Source of the DNA: Petrolisthes cinctipes
Lineage: Eukaryota > Arthropoda > Malacostraca > Decapoda > Porcellanidae
DNA length: 64,000 bases
Assembly: GCA_033782935.1 (NCBI GenBank)
Contig: JAWQEG010000286.1
Coordinates: forward strand, 1,005,501-1,069,500
Direction of reading: 5' to 3'
A program made the position numbers and the translations under genes. Positions 45,995 through 56,839 of the stretch are shown here, piece by piece (position 1 is the stretch's first letter; each line of letters opens with the position of its first letter). The notes under the pieces were generated by a model. The model saw only the letters and a program-made list of their open reading frames with translations, made no database searches and was not told the DNA's origin.

Positions 45995-46041
45995 GATTGG
46001 TCAAAATAGGGTGTCTCGGAGTCTACAGCCTCTATTTATAT
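45995..46041 (+). promoter_or_regulatory. H2A promoter: CCAAT-containing element and TATA box
   Basis: GATTGGTCAAAATAGGGTGT at 45995-46014, continuing to CTCGGA at 46020, then a TATA-like CTATTTATAT at about 46032-46041, some 65-70 bases before the start. The element is the same one that precedes H2B but in opposite orientation relative to the gene. Confidence 0.75.
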
Positions 46042-46071
46042 TTTGTTAGAGCGAAATTTCATTTGTGTTAA

Positions 46072-46476
<405 letters not shown>

Positions 46477-46531
46477 GGTTGCTCTCTGTCCCCAGAAGCC
46501 TCCTTTCCTCCTCTTCCCAACTTATAGATCC

Positions 46532-46548
46532 GGCTCCTTAATGGAGCC
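46532..46548 (+). terminator. Histone 3' stem-loop of H2A (17 nt)
   Basis: GGCTCC-TTAAT-GGAGCC, 55 bases after the stop: a 6-bp stem and 5-nt loop. One nucleotide longer than the canonical hairpin. The second H2A has the same hairpin. Confidence 0.87.
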
Positions 46549-47684
46549 ACACTTGCCTTCACAAAGAGTTTGATAATAGACAAGCTATTTATTGGATTAC
46601 ATTTCCTATTATTGACTTAGGCTTTCATGTAAGGTCGGCGACAATAGTCGTCTTCTCACTCAGCTCTTATTGTACGAGTCTGGTTAACTAAGGCTTCTAT
46701 TGCCATGGCTTAGCAGCCGACTGTACAGATCTGTAGTAAGAACATTACAGATTAACTGAAAAAGAAGGGTCGGTGTTAATATTTGCCACGATTGAATTAT
46801 GGGTACAAAGATAAAGGTTTTACCATTCTGCGCCCAAATGTGTGTCTTGCAAAATTCCTGTAGATGCGAGTGGGAGTGATTTGCTTCGAAATAATATGCA
46901 CGATATTACATAAGTAGTGCATGTGATAGGTGAAGGTTTTAGTGTATGTAATGAATTAAGTTGAAATAAAAATTATGCACTACAATAAAGAAATATAGCG
47001 CTAGTGTGTATGAAATATGAAGGTGTTGTGTATATTAGTAGGCAATAGGTATATAGACGTGCATGTCGACATTCTATTCCAGAGCGAAGGTAATGATAAA
47101 TATGGGCTTATTCATTCGAGGAAATTAAGCCATATAAAATCTGTAGTGAGTGTGGTTACAAAAGCCCAACTTACTAATACCTACACACAAACACTCTTAA
47201 GCACAAATCAATTTATACATACACACAAAACCTCTCTTAAATACAAGCACATTAATACTTACACAAATAAACAATCTTAATAACACACACTAACGCTTGT
47301 ATACACGCCAAACCCCACTCTTACGCTAATCCCTACACACACACACATATTCCTACACGTGCACACACCATCTCTGTTCATTTATTTATCCAATGCAGCC
47401 CACCCCTCCTCTAGTGTCACTAACCTAGGAAAAATAAAAGGAGGAACTACAAAAGTATCATTGAGGATAGGCAATCTCTCCTAAAAAAAGTCCGATCCGA
47501 CTCGATGGTAATGAGGTACCTTCCATACTTTGTTTCTACTTCGTCTACCGCACGCCCCGGGGCTTATTGCACCTCGACACCTACAAAGCTCGTCTGACAT
47601 AGCACCACAAAAAAGATAACCAGCATTAATGCATGGCCACACTCAATTTTGTCCATAACAGTTCCCTTAAGTCTAAAATGTTGT
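46549..47684. other. H2A-H2B intergenic spacer, right arm
   Basis: Reverse-complement counterpart of 1956-3071, with CA-rich patches. No gene is recognised; short frames here have no support. Confidence 0.65.
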
Positions 47685-47701
47685 GGCTCCTAACAGGAGC
47701 C
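47685..47701 (-). terminator. Histone 3' stem-loop of H2B (17 nt)
   Basis: On the minus strand GGCTCC-TGTTA-GGAGCC, 36 bases after the H2B stop, identical to the left-arm copy. Confidence 0.88.
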
Positions 47702-47737
47702 GATTGTTGACCAAATGATTCTGGAGAGTGCACCACT

Positions 47738-48109
47738 TTATTTGGAGGAGGTGTACTTGGTGACAGCCTTGGTGCCCTCAGACACGGCGTGCTTGGCAAG
47801 CTCACCGGGGAGCAGGAGCCTGACGGCGGTCTGAATCTCCCGACTGGTGATGGTGGACCGCTTGTTGTAGTGTGCCAGGCGAGAGGCCTCGGCGGCGATT
47901 CTCTCAAAGATGTCGTTCACGAAAGAGTTCATGATCGACATTGCCTTAGAGGAAACACCAGTGTCAGGGTGGACCTGCTTCAGTACCTTGTAAATGTAGA
48001 TGCTGTAACTTTCCTTCCTCTTGCGCTTCTTTTTCTTGCCTCCTTTAGCAATGGCCTTCTGGGCCTTGCCAGCCTTCTTGGCAGCCTTTCCAGAAGTCTT
48101 AGGTGGCAT
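47738..48109 (-). CDS. H2B: Histone H2B (right arm), cut off from its promoter
   Basis: Complete 123-residue H2B identical in protein to the copy at 60235 (tail [13 protein letters not shown]). Coding sequence and 3' hairpin are intact. Only about 36 bases of 5' leader remain before a long poly(T) tract (poly(A) on the coding strand) of a 5.3-kb LINE. TATA and the upstream element now lie beyond 53610. The gene is therefore probably silent, unless transcribed through the LINE. Confidence 0.94.
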   Translation of the reverse strand: MPPKTSGKAAKKAGKAQKAIAKGGKKKKRKRKESYSIYIYKVLKQVHPDTGVSSKAMSIMNSFVNDIFERIAAEASRLAHYNKRSTITSREIQTAVRLLLPGELAKHAVSEGTKAVTKYTSSK

Positions 48110-48139
48110 GTCTACCTAGTTTAGTTGGTAGTCGAACAG

Positions 48140-48145
<6 letters not shown>
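48042..48145. repeat. 104-bp target duplication of the LINE, first copy
   Basis: Identical to 53506-53609 except one base (48138 A against 53602 G). It covers the first 22 codons of H2B and its 5' leader. The length is unusual for target-primed insertion. Confidence 0.92.
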
Positions 48146-48201
<56 letters not shown>

Positions 48202-48372
48202 TTAGAGGGAGAGGAGAGTTATTTGGAGTGGGAGAGAAAGAATGGGGAAAGATGAGCAGAAGGAGAGGTAGGAAAGTTGGTGGGCTGTCCACCTTACTAT
48301 TTTTATTTTAGATTACATGATAAATACATTTTTATAATTGATATACCCATACTGGGTTATATAATTCTCATA

Positions 48373-48412
<40 letters not shown>

Positions 48413-48784
48413 GGTGGTGGGGAGTACATATTCATACAGTATTTCCTTTGTTAGTTTTGACCTTATAAATACATTTTTATAGTTGATATACATATACTAG
48501 GTTACATACTTCTCATACATAATCATATTTTTGCTAATTTGCATGGTGGTAGGTAGTACATTTTCATACAGTATTTGTTTGTTAGTTTTGACCTTATTCA
48601 ATCCTGTCTAGTTACATTTTAGTTGATTTATTGATCTTATTGATAATTTATAATTAGTTTGGCTTAATTAACATTTGTTTTATTTAATTTATTTTTCTGG
48701 TTCCTGGTTACATTTATTGAGTTAAATTTAATTATGACATCTAAGCTATCTAGCTAATTTATTGATTTACACAATTTAGGATGC

Positions 48785-51517
48785 TTAGTTGTAAATAGGT
48801 TCAGGATCATTTCTTATTGCAGCAAGACTGCTAGGGAATCTGGGGCTGAAGGAGGCTATGTTGTTGGTTTCCTCCAGCAAGTGGTCGAGCTCTTCACGGT
48901 GTGTTGACTCCAGTCTCTCCCATACTTTTTTGGCTCTGTTGTGAAGTCTAATGTTTAATGGTAGTGTTTTCGTTTTCTCGTGTATTTGTACTGTATTTAG
49001 TGTGTAAGGATATCTTTGGTCTGTGGCGAATCTTAGAGCTTTATTTTGGGTGATTTGTAGTTTTCTTAGTTGTGCTGTGTTTAAGGTGTGAGTTGGAATT
49101 GGTGGGTAGTCTAGTATGGGAAGAACCAGAGTCTTGACTAAGTGAGTCTTCAACCCCTCTGACATGACCCTGAATCTCCTTAGCTTATTTAGGCACTGTA
49201 ATGCCAGAGCATTTCTTTTTGTTACGTTGTTTTGGTATCCATTTTTGGAGATTGTGAGACCTAGGATATTCCCGCTGTTTTTAAATTCTATTAGGTCTCC
49301 ATCTATTATTAGTTCTTCTCCCACCCTGTGGCCTAATCGTATGGGAGTGAATTTATTAGTGTTGGTTTTAATTTTCCACTTTGTCTCAAATTTATTTATA
49401 TTTTCTATTTCCCTTTCCGTGCCAATATTTGCCATATTTTTTGATCCTCCTGGATATTTGCATATTTGAGTTATGTCGTCCGCGTAGGAAATGTTTATGT
49501 TTTGGTGTGACACTGGAGGGGGTATGTCTCTTGTGTATATGATGAATAGAGTAGGAGACAGCACGCTGCCCTGAGGTACGCCACAGCCTATGTCAATGTA
49601 CTCACCTAGGAAATTTCCAATCCCCAGCCTTGCTTGCCTGTCCTCAAGGAAGTCACATAGAAGTGCTTCCATGTTTCTAGGCAAGTTAAGCTGAAGTATC
49701 TTGTACTTTAACCCCAGGTGCCAAACCTTGTCAAAGGCCTTTGTGATGTCTCTCAGGACAACGTGGCATTGCCCGTTGTGTGTTTTGGCATGAGATATAT
49801 GTTCTGTGGCGAGTGCTAGTGCGTGTGTGGTGCCCAGGACAGGGCGGAATCCAAATTGGTATTTTGAGAGCTGTTCTTCTGTTTCGAGATGTAGTCTCAG
49901 TCTTTTGTTTAAGATTTTTTCGAAAATTTTTCCTGGTACCTCCAGGAGGGAGATAGGTCGATAATTTTGTGCATTTCTTGGGTCTTTGCCCACTTTATTT
50001 ATGAGTTTGATTTTGGCTTTTTTCCATTTATCAGGAAAATATCCAGCCGAAAGTGTTGCGTTATATATTTTAGTTAGCTTTTCAATTGCTACAATGGGGA
50101 GTTGTTTCATTACCAATTTATTGATTCCACTCTGGCCAGGACATGTGTTTTTCATGTTTTGTAGTGCGTATTTTATGTCTTCAATTGTTATTTCTGTGTT
50201 AGTGATGTGTGTGTTGAGTCTAGTGTTGTCCGTGGTATAAAAGGGTGTTATTCTTTGTGAGTTTAGGTCAAGATATCGTCTGACTGTCTGTCCGGTTTCG
50301 TCATCTTCGTCCTCCTCGTTGTCTGTGAATATGTTGGTCCATATTTCTCTGTGTATTTCTTCTTGTTTGTGATCCTTGTATGTTCTTTCGTTGTTTCTGT
50401 TAAATATATATGGGATGTTGTTTGAGTCCGTGCCCATCATGTTTTTTATTTTTCTCCAGAATTGTTGTGGGTCGCTGTGTTGGGAGGCTGTTTTGTGTAC
50501 TAGATTTGTCCAGTATGTATTGTGTTCTGATGTGAGTGAGTTTTGCAGTTGTTCTTTTAGGTGTCTGTAGATTCTATATGAGTTGTAGGTCCATCCATGG
50601 TTTTGTGCTTGTTGTGTTAGTGTAGTGAATTGTACCATGAGTGTTCTTGTTTGTATTGAGTGTAGGGGGTGTGGCAGTGTTCGTGAAAGAGTTTTAGGTA
50701 TGTTGTTTTGCATTGCTGTTTCTACTGTTTTGTGCCATTTTTCAAGTTGTTCATCTATTTCATCAATAGATGAATTTTCTGGGATTTGTATTGTGTTTAT
50801 TGTTTGGTTTATTTCTTCTTGAAATTCATCCCAGTTGGCTGCTTTAGTGTTATATCTTGGTTGTATTGGTGTTGTTATTGGGTTGGTTGTGATTTTTAAT
50901 ATCATAGGTAGGTGGTCACTAGTAGTGAGTGGGCCTTGTAGTATATGGATGTTGTGGTATGTTCTGTTGTTAGTTAAGATGATGTCTGGTGTGGTTGTCG
51001 TGTTGTATGCTAGGTATGTTGGAAACTGTGGGCCGATGTGTTGTATTATGCCTCTATTTAGTAGTTGTTGTATTTGCCTTCCCTGTGTGTTTGAGTGTCT
51101 ATAGCCTAGTGTTGGATGGTTGGCGTTTAGGTCGCCTAAGAAATATACGGGTATGTGTCTTCTAAATAGTCTGTAAAAGTCTGGTGTAGGTATGTATGGT
51201 CGTGCTGGTGGTTGGTATAGTGTGGCTATAATTATATTCCCTGTGGGTGTGCTTAGTTCAACAGCGAGGAGATCGGAGATGAAATCGTCCATGATTTTGA
51301 TTTGAATATTGTATTTTACTGCAATGGCAGTTCCGTCATATGGTGAGTTTGATTGATTTTTCTGTAATATTTTGTAGCCGTGAATCTTGATATTGTCTGT
51401 TTCTTGCTGCCCGTGACTATTAATTAAAATAATATGTGGGTCAATGTTTTTGTAAATGTTTGTCAATGCGTGTCTTCTTTCCCTCCAGTGTAGTACATTG
51501 TGTTGTATGATTTTCAA
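48785..51517 (-). CDS. LINE ORF2: endonuclease and reverse transcriptase
   Basis: About 910 residues. The N-terminal AP-type endonuclease has IIQHNVLHWRERR, then FLGDLNANHP and the TTSDHLPMIL block. RT motifs: NYRPISLLEVPGKIFEK, FGFRPVLGTTHALA, DITKAFDKVWH, GVPQGSVLSPTLF and active site YADDI. No RNase H domain is seen, which fits the Jockey group. The frame overlaps the ORF1 stop in TTGA; no ATG exists at the start, and the frame stays open upstream (INPLQELKIIQ). ORF2 is thus likely made by reinitiation or frameshifting after ORF1. Confidence 0.9.
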   Translation of the reverse strand: MKIIQHNVLHWRERRHALTNIYKNIDPHIILINSHGQQETDNIKIHGYKILQKNQSNSPYDGTAIAVKYNIQIKIMDDFISDLLAVELSTPTGNIIIATLYQPPARPYIPTPDFYRLFRRHIPVYFLGDLNANHPTLGYRHSNTQGRQIQQLLNRGIIQHIGPQFPTYLAYNTTTTPDIILTNNRTYHNIHILQGPLTTSDHLPMILKITTNPITTPIQPRYNTKAANWDEFQEEINQTINTIQIPENSSIDEIDEQLEKWHKTVETAMQNNIPKTLSRTLPHPLHSIQTRTLMVQFTTLTQQAQNHGWTYNSYRIYRHLKEQLQNSLTSEHNTYWTNLVHKTASQHSDPQQFWRKIKNMMGTDSNNIPYIFNRNNERTYKDHKQEEIHREIWTNIFTDNEEDEDDETGQTVRRYLDLNSQRITPFYTTDNTRLNTHITNTEITIEDIKYALQNMKNTCPGQSGINKLVMKQLPIVAIEKLTKIYNATLSAGYFPDKWKKAKIKLINKVGKDPRNAQNYRPISLLEVPGKIFEKILNKRLRLHLETEEQLSKYQFGFRPVLGTTHALALATEHISHAKTHNGQCHVVLRDITKAFDKVWHLGLKYKILQLNLPRNMEALLCDFLEDRQARLGIGNFLGEYIDIGCGVPQGSVLSPTLFIIYTRDIPPPVSHQNINISYADDITQICKYPGGSKNMANIGTEREIENINKFETKWKIKTNTNKFTPIRLGHRVGEELIIDGDLIEFKNSGNILGLTISKNGYQNNVTKRNALALQCLNKLRRFRVMSEGLKTHLVKTLVLPILDYPPIPTHTLNTAQLRKLQITQNKALRFATDQRYPYTLNTVQIHEKTKTLPLNIRLHNRAKKVWERLESTHREELDHLLEETNNIASFSPRFPSSLAAIRNDPEPIYN

Positions 51518-52902
51518 TTCCTGTAGCGGGTTAATCTTTTCTTTTTAGAGAGGTGGTGGTTGTTCTGGTTGGTGGGTATTACGGAGGAGTGAGAAGGCTG
51601 GTTCCAGTTCATGGGGGAGTGAGAAGGCCGGTTCATGGGGGAATGAGAAGGCCGGTTCATGGGGTTTTTATCCTCACTTTGTTTGTTCCTCAGTCTAGGG
51701 TCTCTGTTCATTTGTTGGTTTTCAATTTTGTTTTGTTCGTAATGTCTCGATTCTGTTGTTTGTTCTTCCTCTTCGTCTTGTTCTTCTGCTGCTTCTTCTA
51801 CTTCTTCTCGTCTATTTTCTTCAGTTGTTTGTACTTGGGGTTCTTGTGCTTCTGCTGCTTCTTCTGGTGTATTTTCTACAGTTGCTTGTCCTTGAGGTTC
51901 TTGTAGGGGATGGCAGTTATTATTATTTTCTAGTGGCATGTTGTTAACGAACATTATGATTTCTCGTGAAGGGGGATTTTCATCGGTTAGTACATTTGGC
52001 ATGTTGTTTTTTTTATAATACTTTGTCATTGAGGCTTGGAAGGTGCCGGGATAGACAATGTTATTATAGTGTGCTTGGAGGATCATTGAGTTGACCGTCG
52101 TGTTGCATCCTATTGATTTGTTGGCAGAGGGAATCATTGATTGGTATGTTGCAGCTTTGTTTGCATAAGTTATTGAGCTTGTTTTTTTGTTTTTTGCAGT
52201 TACAGCTCCCTTCCTGGCTGGGCATTTCATAGCCAGAGTTCGGTGTGCTCCCTGACAGTTAATGCAGCATTTAGTTTCTTCTTTGCAGTCCCTCCACGTG
52301 TGTTCAGTGCTACTGCATTCCGAGCACACTATGTAGGTCCTGTCCATGGGGCATTGTGTTGTATGGTGATCTTCCAGCTGATAGCACTTCATACATGTTT
52401 GAATGTATGTGTACATTTCACGTTCAATCTGGTGCTTGGCTATTGTGAGGTATTTCATTCGTAAGCCTTCGTTTACAGCTTTCTCAGCCATTTTCGTGTC
52501 CGTGAATTCAATTTTCATTATGTTTGCTGAGAAATGCCTGTTGGGGAATTTTACTAGTTCATTTACTTCAGCCCAGTTATTTTGTGAGTGAATTTGGTTT
52601 GTTATATCCTCTTTACCCTCATCGAAGATGTAGCTGTCAACTTTGCGGCAGATAATAGTTCTTCTGCTCTTTACTTCTTGAGGAATGATTGGTGAGATTC
52701 CTTGTTGTTCTAAGTCTTTCACACATTTTATGTTTAGTATTTTATCTACGTCATTCTGTGAGGCAGTGAGGATGCTTAGGTCAGGACCGGCATTGGAGAT
52801 GTTCGTGATCATGATTTCGTGTATGGCAGCAACCTGTAGGATAGCATTCTTTGCTTCCCTTGGGTCCCTGCCATGTCTTAGTCTCACCTTGACTTTAAAC
52901 AT
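51514..52902 (-). CDS. LINE ORF1: Gag-like protein with three zinc knuckles
   Basis: 462 residues from ATG 52902 (MFKVKVRLRHGRD). The middle carries three adjoining cysteine/histidine knuckles: CMKCYQLEDHHTTQC, CSECSSTEHTWRDC (CX2CX4HX4C) and CINCQGAHRTLAMKC (CX2CX3HX6C). This triple arrangement is typical of Jockey and I group ORF1 nucleic-acid chaperones. The C-terminal part is acidic, with EEAAEAQEPQ repeats and a tandem NRPSHSPM motif. It should bind element RNA. Confidence 0.88.
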   Translation of the reverse strand: MFKVKVRLRHGRDPREAKNAILQVAAIHEIMITNISNAGPDLSILTASQNDVDKILNIKCVKDLEQQGISPIIPQEVKSRRTIICRKVDSYIFDEGKEDITNQIHSQNNWAEVNELVKFPNRHFSANIMKIEFTDTKMAEKAVNEGLRMKYLTIAKHQIEREMYTYIQTCMKCYQLEDHHTTQCPMDRTYIVCSECSSTEHTWRDCKEETKCCINCQGAHRTLAMKCPARKGAVTAKNKKTSSITYANKAATYQSMIPSANKSIGCNTTVNSMILQAHYNNIVYPGTFQASMTKYYKKNNMPNVLTDENPPSREIIMFVNNMPLENNNNCHPLQEPQGQATVENTPEEAAEAQEPQVQTTEENRREEVEEAAEEQDEEEEQTTESRHYEQNKIENQQMNRDPRLRNKQSEDKNPMNRPSHSPMNRPSHSPMNWNQPSHSSVIPTNQNNHHLSKKKRLTRYRN

Positions 52903-53437
52903 GGCGAGTGGGGCAGCCTAGCTGCAGCTTCCTATGTGACAGGAAGCTGCATGTCCTAAGACAGTTCTGTAACTGTCCCTATTCTCCGTATCACCTATTA
53001 GTCGATACAAGCTAGATTCCTATACCTAGTACTATGTAGAAGGCCCTGGCTAGCTACCTATCCCCTCATAGGCAAGGGGTGCACCCAGAAAGCTCCACCG
53101 GCTGCTCTAGCCAGACCTTGGGACTCCTGTTGGTTTAGGGATTCACTGAGACCTGCCTAGGGTTTCCAGTGTCCTCCTTTACCAGTGCGAAAGAGAGAAA
53201 AAAAAATGTCTTTGGGCAAAAAGTCGATCTTGTCCCGGTGAGTGGTGAGAGGGCAAGGCCTTCCACAGTCTGATAGGTGAGGCTCTATCCACACAGACCG
53301 TAGGGAAGGCAATGACCCCTCGTTCGACTACCCTTCTCTGTGACCCAATAAGGCCGTTTTTATAGGTGCAGGCTGGAGCCTGTGGGTTTTGCTGCGGCGG
53401 TGGTGTATAGCCGTCTAGTAGTTGCAGTTCAGGTATT
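52903..53437 (-). promoter_or_regulatory. LINE 5' leader with a 10-bp hairpin
   Basis: Non-coding leader of the LINE, expected to hold an internal promoter. A perfect hairpin GCAGCTTCCT-atgtgac-AGGAAGCTGC (52924-52950) sits about 20 bases upstream of the ORF1 start codon. Confidence 0.5.
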
Positions 53438-53573
53438 ACTGAGCCCTGCCGGCCTTCCTGGCATCCTTTCCAGAAGTCTTAGGTGGCATGTCTACCTCAC
53501 AGACACCTTTAGCAATGGCCTTCTGGGCCTTGCCAGCCTTCTTGGCAGCCTTTCCAGAAGTCTTAGGTGGCAT
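53436..53573 (-). other. Mini-ORF: tandem H2B N-terminal tails under the old H2B promoter
   Basis: From the H2B start codon in the target duplication (53571-53573) the frame runs through 22 H2B tail codons and 5 linker codons (VCEVD). It then re-enters a diverged second H2B start ([14 protein letters not shown]) and ends at TAA 53436-53438, 45 codons in all. It is the first ORF downstream of the native TATA box. Whether it is translated is unknown. Confidence 0.55.
53438..53505 (-). repeat. Diverged H2B-start fragment at the LINE 5' junction
   Basis: Resembles the H2B start region (CCAGAAGTCTTAGGTGGCAT on the plus strand, plus flanks) but with several mismatches, and lies between the LINE 5' end and the exact 104-bp duplication. 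The source may be a template switch into H2B, or an H2B piece carried from an earlier insertion. Confidence 0.7.
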
Positions 53574-53609
53574 GTCTACCTAGTTTAGTTGGTAGTCGAA
53601 CGGATATTT
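53506..53609. repeat. 104-bp target duplication of the LINE, second copy
   Basis: Matches 48042-48145 with one mismatch. Includes the duplicated H2B start and leader. Confidence 0.92.
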
Positions 53610-53709
53610 CCTCACCACATTTTCATATTTATATTGAACGTGAAGATCACGGGCGACCACTAGCCCCGCTCGCTCGTCGTGGATTGGTCAAAATTAGGTG
53701 CCTCTGATA
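53610..53709 (-). promoter_or_regulatory. Displaced H2B promoter
   Basis: Minus-strand TATA (AATATAAATA, about 53627-53636) and the shared CCAAT-containing element (GATTGGTCAAAATTAGGTGC, from 53682). Identical in layout to 1393-1475 and 60101-60183, but now 5.5 kb from the intact H2B coding sequence. Confidence 0.75.
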
Positions 53710-53939
53710 GTCATCTCCTAACAAAGAATAACCTAGCAATAAATCTAATTGCAAAACATAATTCTAGGCGATACAATTTTTATTACAAAACAATAATGAT
53801 GTCGGCAAAGGTTTGTATAGATTTTACGAAAATTATATACTTGTCCAAATTTCCCGAAATATTTTACTCAACATACAAAAACGACTGCAGACAAAATCAT
53901 TAGAAAATAACATGTAATCTATATACTGTATAGTAGATA

Positions 53940-54230
53940 ATTACAGGAACCCCCAAGACTTCTGGGATCCGATAAAGAGAATGAGAGGTACTACAAACAT
54001 TTCTTCTCCATATATAACAGATGGAAGCAATAAAAACATAAATGAAATATACTGTATGATGGTAAAGAAAATCAACAAAGATTTACAGCTATATGGGAAA
54101 GCATTTTTAGAATATCGGAGGAGGAAAATGAGGACTTTGACCACGAAAATTATAAAAGAAGCAATATGGGAAGGCATACCAATAGAATATAACAAAAATG
54201 GCACAACTTACAACCACTGCGACTAACCTA
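53940..54230 (+). pseudogene. Fossil Jockey-type LINE fragment in the spacer, right arm
   Basis: Counterpart of 875-1163 on the opposite strand: RNPQDFWDPIKRMRGTTNIS followed by an open stretch to NHCD. Related to, but well diverged from, the intact LINE ORF2. Confidence 0.6.
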
Positions 54231-54871
54231 CCTACTACAAGAACTAACCACTATCATCCAAATTCTCTTAGTAAATGCATTCAATATTTCCAATACCAGG
54301 GTACCCAATAATAACGTCAGTAAGTCTAAGTAAAGAATAGTGATTTAAAATACAACGCACACCAAACAAACCACCAAGATGGACCCATAACGAAAAATAT
54401 CCCTACACGAAAAAGTGCAGAAGAACCGACACGAATGAAACAACCTGACACGAGTGAAACAACCCGAATCATCCTAGTAATGCCAATACTCACAATACTG
54501 TATAGTCTAAATTCATAAAAATAACAATGGTTTTAGACTTGAAAGGTGAGACCATCTGTAACAATAACACAATGGGTACTAGTAACAATGTTACTAATTA
54601 ATGCCATATGTCTATCGGACCAGCTTGTATAAGCATCATCGATCATGCAGGGTAATTAATACACAGAAACAGTAACAACCCCTACACCTCCATTATACAG
54701 TCACGTGCAAATATTCAGAACTGCACAAACTGTAAGTAAAAAAAAAATAACCAGCTTATGTAAGTGAGCTAATCACCAATTAGGTAAGGAACCCAGAGTA
54801 AAATAAAGAACCAAATAATTTAATATTGAGGATAGGTAGTCTATGTAGTCTCTCCTAAAAGAATAATTTGT
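54231..54871. other. Spacer between fossil LINE and H4
   Basis: Reverse-complement counterpart of 114-874. No gene is recognised. Confidence 0.55.
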
Positions 54872-54888
54872 GGACCCCAAAGGGGTCC
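54872..54888 (-). terminator. Histone 3' stem-loop of H4 (17 nt)
   Basis: Minus strand GGACCCC-TTT-GGGGTCC, 64 bases after the H4 stop. The left-arm copy has loop CCT in place of TTT. Confidence 0.85.
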
Positions 54889-54952
54889 GTTGTTCTGAGT
54901 GTGACCAGCAGTGGTGGATGGTTGTTGTCAGAGATGCACACGATTGGGGCAC

Positions 54953-56074
<1,122 letters not shown>

Positions 56075-56103
56075 ACCAACCTACAGTGCATCAGTACCAT
56101 TTC

Positions 56104-56119
56104 GGCCCTCTTCAGGGCC
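56104..56119 (+). terminator. Histone 3' stem-loop of H3 (16 nt, canonical)
   Basis: GGCCCT-CTTC-AGGGCC, 29 bases after the stop: the standard 6-bp stem and 4-nt loop, with CAAAC downstream. It contrasts with the 17-nt hairpins of H2A, H2B and H4. Confidence 0.92.
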
Positions 56120-56839
56120 CAAACTTTACCTTCATAAAGAGATGTATTGTAGACAGTAATGTCTGGTTGTGGACAATACCAAATTATATCTGTATTTTTC
56201 TAGTAGTTAGGTAGTGTCACGGTAGTCGATGTTATTTACAATATGCGTTCTAGATTAAATAGTTGGCGTTGAGTTAACTCGTTTTCTCTTGTTAATGGGT
56301 TTTCTTTCCATGTGGCACGCAGTATGCTCTGTAAAATCTGTATGGCTGTGCTTTTCTTCATTTATACATCAGAATAGTATTGAGTAACCATATTGTGATT
56401 ATCAAAAATAGGTGGTAATTACTCATTTTAGTTGTTATGCATGGATACTTTACAGTTTGGATGCTTTAGCAAATAGGTTTCTGTCGTTGATATTGTGGAA
56501 TGGATGCTATATTTTGTAATTTGCACTTAATCATAAATATTATTTAGATTAAGGCCTCCGCAGCAGTTTAAGCACAGGTAAAAAATTGCAAGTTTGATTA
56601 CTTATATATAATCCCTTTTGTCTTCATTAATGATATGTACAAAAACTATCCAAGCACCCTATACCTCCTAAAATAATACTACAACATCTTATTGCATCAT
56701 TATTTTTGTTTATCTAGCGCTGATTACAAGATACATGCACTAATTAAGCCAATTTCAGTTATCTGTCGGCCATATTGTTGTTGTCAGCTGACTACCAAGT
56801 CTGCACGGCTTCGTATCCATTTGACCGACAAAAAACAGC
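56120..56839. other. Spacer downstream of H3
   Basis: About 720 bases with no recognised gene, mildly AT-rich. Confidence 0.5.

Larger units (their letters stand above)
48146..53437 (-). mobile_element. Full-length Jockey-type LINE inserted at the H2B start
   Basis: A minus-strand non-LTR retrotransposon with 5' leader, ORF1, ORF2, 3' UTR and a poly(A) tail (57 T in a row at 48143-48199 on the plus strand). Both ORFs are open from end to end. The 3' UTR contains a second T run (about 48376-48407) and a 144-bp imperfect tandem duplication (from 48321 and 48465). The pristine tail and ORFs suggest a recent insertion. The 5' boundary, near 53437, is blurred by H2B-like sequence. Confidence 0.88.
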
